From NCBI GenBank assembly GCA_011056825.1, contig DSBH01000176.1, positions 1 to 8,696 on the forward strand: a stretch of 8,696 bases of DNA. Reading direction: 5' to 3'. Source of the DNA: Deltaproteobacteria bacterium. GTDB lineage: Bacteria; Desulfobacterota; Syntrophia; Syntrophales; UBA2210. This document shows positions 6,706 through 8,696 of this stretch, one piece after another (within the stretch, counting starts at the first letter, position 1; each line of letters opens with the position of its first letter). A program made the translations under genes and the position numbers. The notes beneath the pieces are model-generated. The model was given only the letters and a program-made list of their open reading frames with translations, made no database searches and was not told the DNA's origin.

Positions 6706-6744
6706 TCACGCAATTATACTGAATTCAAGCGCTTATAGTCACAA
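6706..6744 (-). promoter_or_regulatory. Candidate promoter for the HD-GYP/yciO/RNase operon
   Basis: On the minus strand a consensus -10 box, TATAAT (6718-6713), lies about 38 nt before the HD-GYP start codon. No good -35 is found at 17 nt (TGACTA, 6741-6736); TTGTGA (6744-6739) would need a 20-nt spacer. The -10 is convincing and the -35 is not, which would fit a weak or activator-dependent promoter. Ribosome binding: GAGGAT upstream of the ATG at 6675. Confidence 0.45.
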
Positions 6745-6825
6745 CGACCGCGCTTTCACCCTCCGTAAACGGCTTAAAGGGATAAACACCATCGAACCTG
6801 TCGGACAAGTTTTTACCTTTTTTTA

Positions 6826-6861
6826 TTGACATAAATATCTTGATAATTTATATTTTTCGAT
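6826..6861 (+). promoter_or_regulatory. Strong sigma-70-type promoter for the EF-G gene
   Basis: A consensus -35 box, TTGACA (6826-6831), a 17-nt spacer and TATATT (6849-6854, five of six consensus bases) predict a start near 6861. A T-rich stretch just upstream (about 6810-6825) resembles an UP element. A strong dedicated promoter suits a highly expressed translation factor and means this EF-G is not transcribed from an upstream ribosomal-protein operon. Confidence 0.7.
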
Positions 6862-6992
6862 TCTCTTATCTTGCGCATTATTACCTCCCGGATAACGGTC
6901 CCGCAACAATAGCAAGCGGAAAACGAACCGGAAGCAGATCAATCAAATCCGGCCGGCACATGTCCGGGAACGGCGAAACAAGGAAAGGTACC

Positions 6993-8696
6993 ATGGCAAA
7001 GAACATCGACAGGGTTCGTAACATCGGAATAAGCGCTCACATCGATTCAGGCAAGACAACTCTTACCGAGCGCATGCTTTTTTATACCAAGCGCATTCAC
7101 GCCATGCACGACGTGAAGGGCAAGGACGGCGTCGGGGCCACCATGGATTCCATGGAACTCGAGCGGGAACGCGGTATCACCATCGCCTCCGCCGCCACCT
7201 TCTGCGAGTGGGACGGGTACGAGATTAATCTTATTGATACGCCCGGCCACGTGGATTTCACCGTGGAGGTTGAACGGTCGCTGCGTGTCCTGGACGGCGC
7301 CGTGCTTGTTCTCTGTTCAGTGGGATGCGTGAAGTCACAGTCGATCACCGTTGACCAGCAGATGAAGCGTTACCGCGTCCCGCGCATCGCTTTTATCAAC
7401 AAGCTTGACAGAAGCGGCGCGAATCCTTTCCGTGTAATTGACCAACTCCGGTCGAAACTCGGGCATAATGCCGTGGCCATGCAGATTCCCCTGGGGCTTG
7501 AAAGCGGATTCGAAGGAATTATCGACCTGGTCGGCATGAAAGCAATCCGCTTCGGTGGAGCAAATGGTGAAGACATGCTGGTTGACGACATTCCCCCGGA
7601 CATAATGAACGAGGTCTCCGCACGGCGGGAAGAACTTGTCGAGGCCGCCTCGCTCTTTTCCGATGAACTGACGGAAGCGATCCTCAACGAGGAATACATA
7701 TCAGAAGACCTGTTGCTCGCCGCCATCAGGGCGGGAACCCTGCAACGCGAGATCACGCCCGTCTTCATGGGATCAGCTTACAAGAACAAGGGCGTCCAGC
7801 CGCTCCTGCACGGTATAACTGCCCTGCTGCCCGGACCGCGAGACATAACAACAGACGCACTCGACCGGGATAATGCCGAGGCCCCCGTCAGACTGGAAAG
7901 CGATCCGGAAAAACCTGTGGTCGCCCTGGCGTTCAAACTTGAGGACGGACCGTACGGTCAGTTGACCTATATCCGCGTCTACCAGGGAACGCTGGCGAAA
8001 GGTACAACCCTGGTGAACGTCCGGTCGGGAAAAAAGTTCAAGGTGGGGCGGCTGGTCCGCATGCACGCGGACCAGATGGAAGACATCGACGGGCTCTCCG
8101 CGGGCTACATCGGCGCTCTCTTCGGCATAGACTGCGCGTCGGGAGATACCTTCACGTCTCCCGAGCTGAACGTCTCGATGACATCCATGTATGTCCCGAA
8201 TCCGGTGATTTCACTTTCCATAACGCCGAGGGACTCCCGGTCGCAGGTCGCCCTTTCCAAGGCTCTGAACCGCTTTACCAAGGAAGATCCGACGTTCAAG
8301 ACCCGGGTCGACGAAGAAACCAACGAAACAATTATCGAGGGTATGGGCGAACTGCATCTCGAGGTGTACGTGGAACGTATGCGCCGGGAATACAATGCCG
8401 ACGTGGATACGGGAACGCCCCGCGTCGCCTACCGTGAAACCATCACACGGCGGGCCGATTTTAATTACACCCACCGGAAGCAGACCGGCGGGGCCGGCCA
8501 GTACGGCAGGGTGGCCGGCTACCTTGAACCGGCCCATGAAGATGACTTTGAATTTATAAACGAGATAACGGGCGGCGCCATACCGACGCAGTTCATACCC
8601 GCTTGCGAAAAAGGCTTTCACGAATGCATGAAAAAGGGCCCGAAGATGGAATTTCCCGTTACCGGCGTACGCGTGGTCATTAATGACGGTCAGTCC
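6993..8696 (+). CDS. fusA: Translation elongation factor G, spdEFG1/mitochondrial EF-G1-like, cut by the window edge
   Basis: EF-G is the GTPase that drives tRNA-mRNA translocation on the ribosome. The first 568 codons are present in one open frame to the window end; full-length EF-G is about 690-700 residues, so the C-terminus (end of domain IV and domain V) is missing. GTPase motifs: AHIDSGKT (15-22), RGITI (60-64), DTPGH (82-86), NKLD (136-139) and GSAYK (260-264). Domain II spans about 305-400, domain III about 403-480, and domain IV begins with RKQTGGAGQYG (495-505). HIDSGKTTLTER, VKGKDGVGA, MDSMELERERGIT, QMKRYRVP, FGIDCASGDTFT and THRKQTGGAGQYG match, from memory, human mitochondrial GFM1 and bacterial spdEFG1 better than E. 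coli FusA (which has HIDAGKTTTTER). Residues 111-116 read GCVKSQ instead of the usual GGVQ-type sequence. ATG at 6993 follows AGGAAAGG (6981-6988). The symbol fusA is generic; a second EF-G elsewhere is likely. Confidence 0.95.
   Translation, partial: MAKNIDRVRNIGISAHIDSGKTTLTERMLFYTKRIHAMHDVKGKDGVGATMDSMELERERGITIASAATFCEWDGYEINLIDTPGHVDFTVEVERSLRVLDGAVLVLCSVGCVKSQSITVDQQMKRYRVPRIAFINKLDRSGANPFRVIDQLRSKLGHNAVAMQIPLGLESGFEGIIDLVGMKAIRFGGANGEDMLVDDIPPDIMNEVSARREELVEAASLFSDELTEAILNEEYISEDLLLAAIRAGTLQREITPVFMGSAYKNKGVQPLLHGITALLPGPRDITTDALDRDNAEAPVRLESDPEKPVVALAFKLEDGPYGQLTYIRVYQGTLAKGTTLVNVRSGKKFKVGRLVRMHADQMEDIDGLSAGYIGALFGIDCASGDTFTSPELNVSMTSMYVPNPVISLSITPRDSRSQVALSKALNRFTKEDPTFKTRVDEETNETIIEGMGELHLEVYVERMRREYNADVDTGTPRVAYRETITRRADFNYTHRKQTGGAGQYGRVAGYLEPAHEDDFEFINEITGGAIPTQFIPACEKGFHECMKKGPKMEFPVTGVRVVINDGQS

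Larger units (their letters stand above)
6676..6992. other. AT-rich intergenic spacer between divergent HD-GYP and EF-G genes
   Basis: These 317 bases contain no credible gene. The left half holds a reverse-facing promoter candidate and a perfect 8-bp palindrome, AAGCGCTT (6727-6734). The middle (about 6810-6860) is strongly AT-rich, with T-tracts before the forward promoter. The right half (about 6861-6992) would be the EF-G leader, some 130 nt long; it has short CCGG repeats (such as 6949-6952 and 6964-6967) but no convincing terminator or riboswitch. A short palindrome, TGTCGGACA, lies at 6799-6807. Confidence 0.7.

Noticed and set aside
6130..6738. Plus-strand open frame of 202 codons over the GAF region and promoter
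   Set aside because: Antisense to conserved GAF codons, and it would run through the promoter region of the HD-GYP gene; no family resemblance.
7370..8621. Several minus-strand open frames opposite the EF-G gene
   Set aside because: The plus strand encodes a continuous, highly conserved EF-G; the antisense frames are compositional shadows.
1..8696. Mobile elements, CRISPR array, tRNA or rRNA genes, phage or defence genes
   Set aside because: Looked for direct or inverted repeats, transposase or integrase motifs, regular repeat-spacer patterns and tRNA-like arms; none was seen, and the gene content is all housekeeping or signalling.

Overview
The window is about 8.7 kb of dense, ordinary-looking chromosome, moderately GC-rich with AT-rich spacers. 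The best guess at the host is a member of the Desulfobacterota (former Deltaproteobacteria), possibly near the Syntrophales. This rests on gene content and family flavour: a YggT/DivIVA/DUF167 cassette, a GAF-HD-GYP protein of a type I associate with that group, an RNase E/G with a basic disordered tail, and an EF-G that reads like the spdEFG1/mitochondrial EF-G1 lineage. No marker in the window proves it.

Layout. Bases 1-1490 (minus strand) hold a four-gene unit transcribed right to left: yggT-family membrane protein, DivIVA-domain coiled-coil protein, DUF167 (YggU-like) protein, and the N-terminal 153 codons of the lipid II flippase MurJ, which runs off the left edge. The genes lie 2 nt apart, 4 nt apart and with a 4-nt overlap, so they form one operon with a cell-envelope and division theme. 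proC (pyrroline-5-carboxylate reductase) is divergent from it at 1636-2448 (plus), and the 145-bp gap can hold both promoters. proC converges on a second minus-strand operon, and a perfect 13-bp hairpin terminator (2517-2549) sits between the two.

The second operon (6675 down to 2573) encodes a GAF-HD-GYP predicted cyclic-di-GMP phosphodiesterase, a YciO/Sua5-type protein (4-nt overlap) and an RNase E/G family ribonuclease (24-nt gap). A 317-bp AT-rich spacer separates it from a divergent EF-G gene that starts at 6993 (plus) and runs off the right edge. The spacer carries a strong sigma-70-like promoter (TTGACA-17-TATATT) for EF-G and a weaker reverse promoter.

I found no mobile element, CRISPR array, tRNA, rRNA or toxin system. 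The best second-look items are the roughly 100-residue insertion and altered signature in the HD-GYP domain, the organelle-like EF-G with an unusual VGCVKSQ segment, the basic disordered tail of the RNase, and a small inverted repeat between the RNase gene's Shine-Dalgarno sequence and its start codon. None amounts to a clearly new system.
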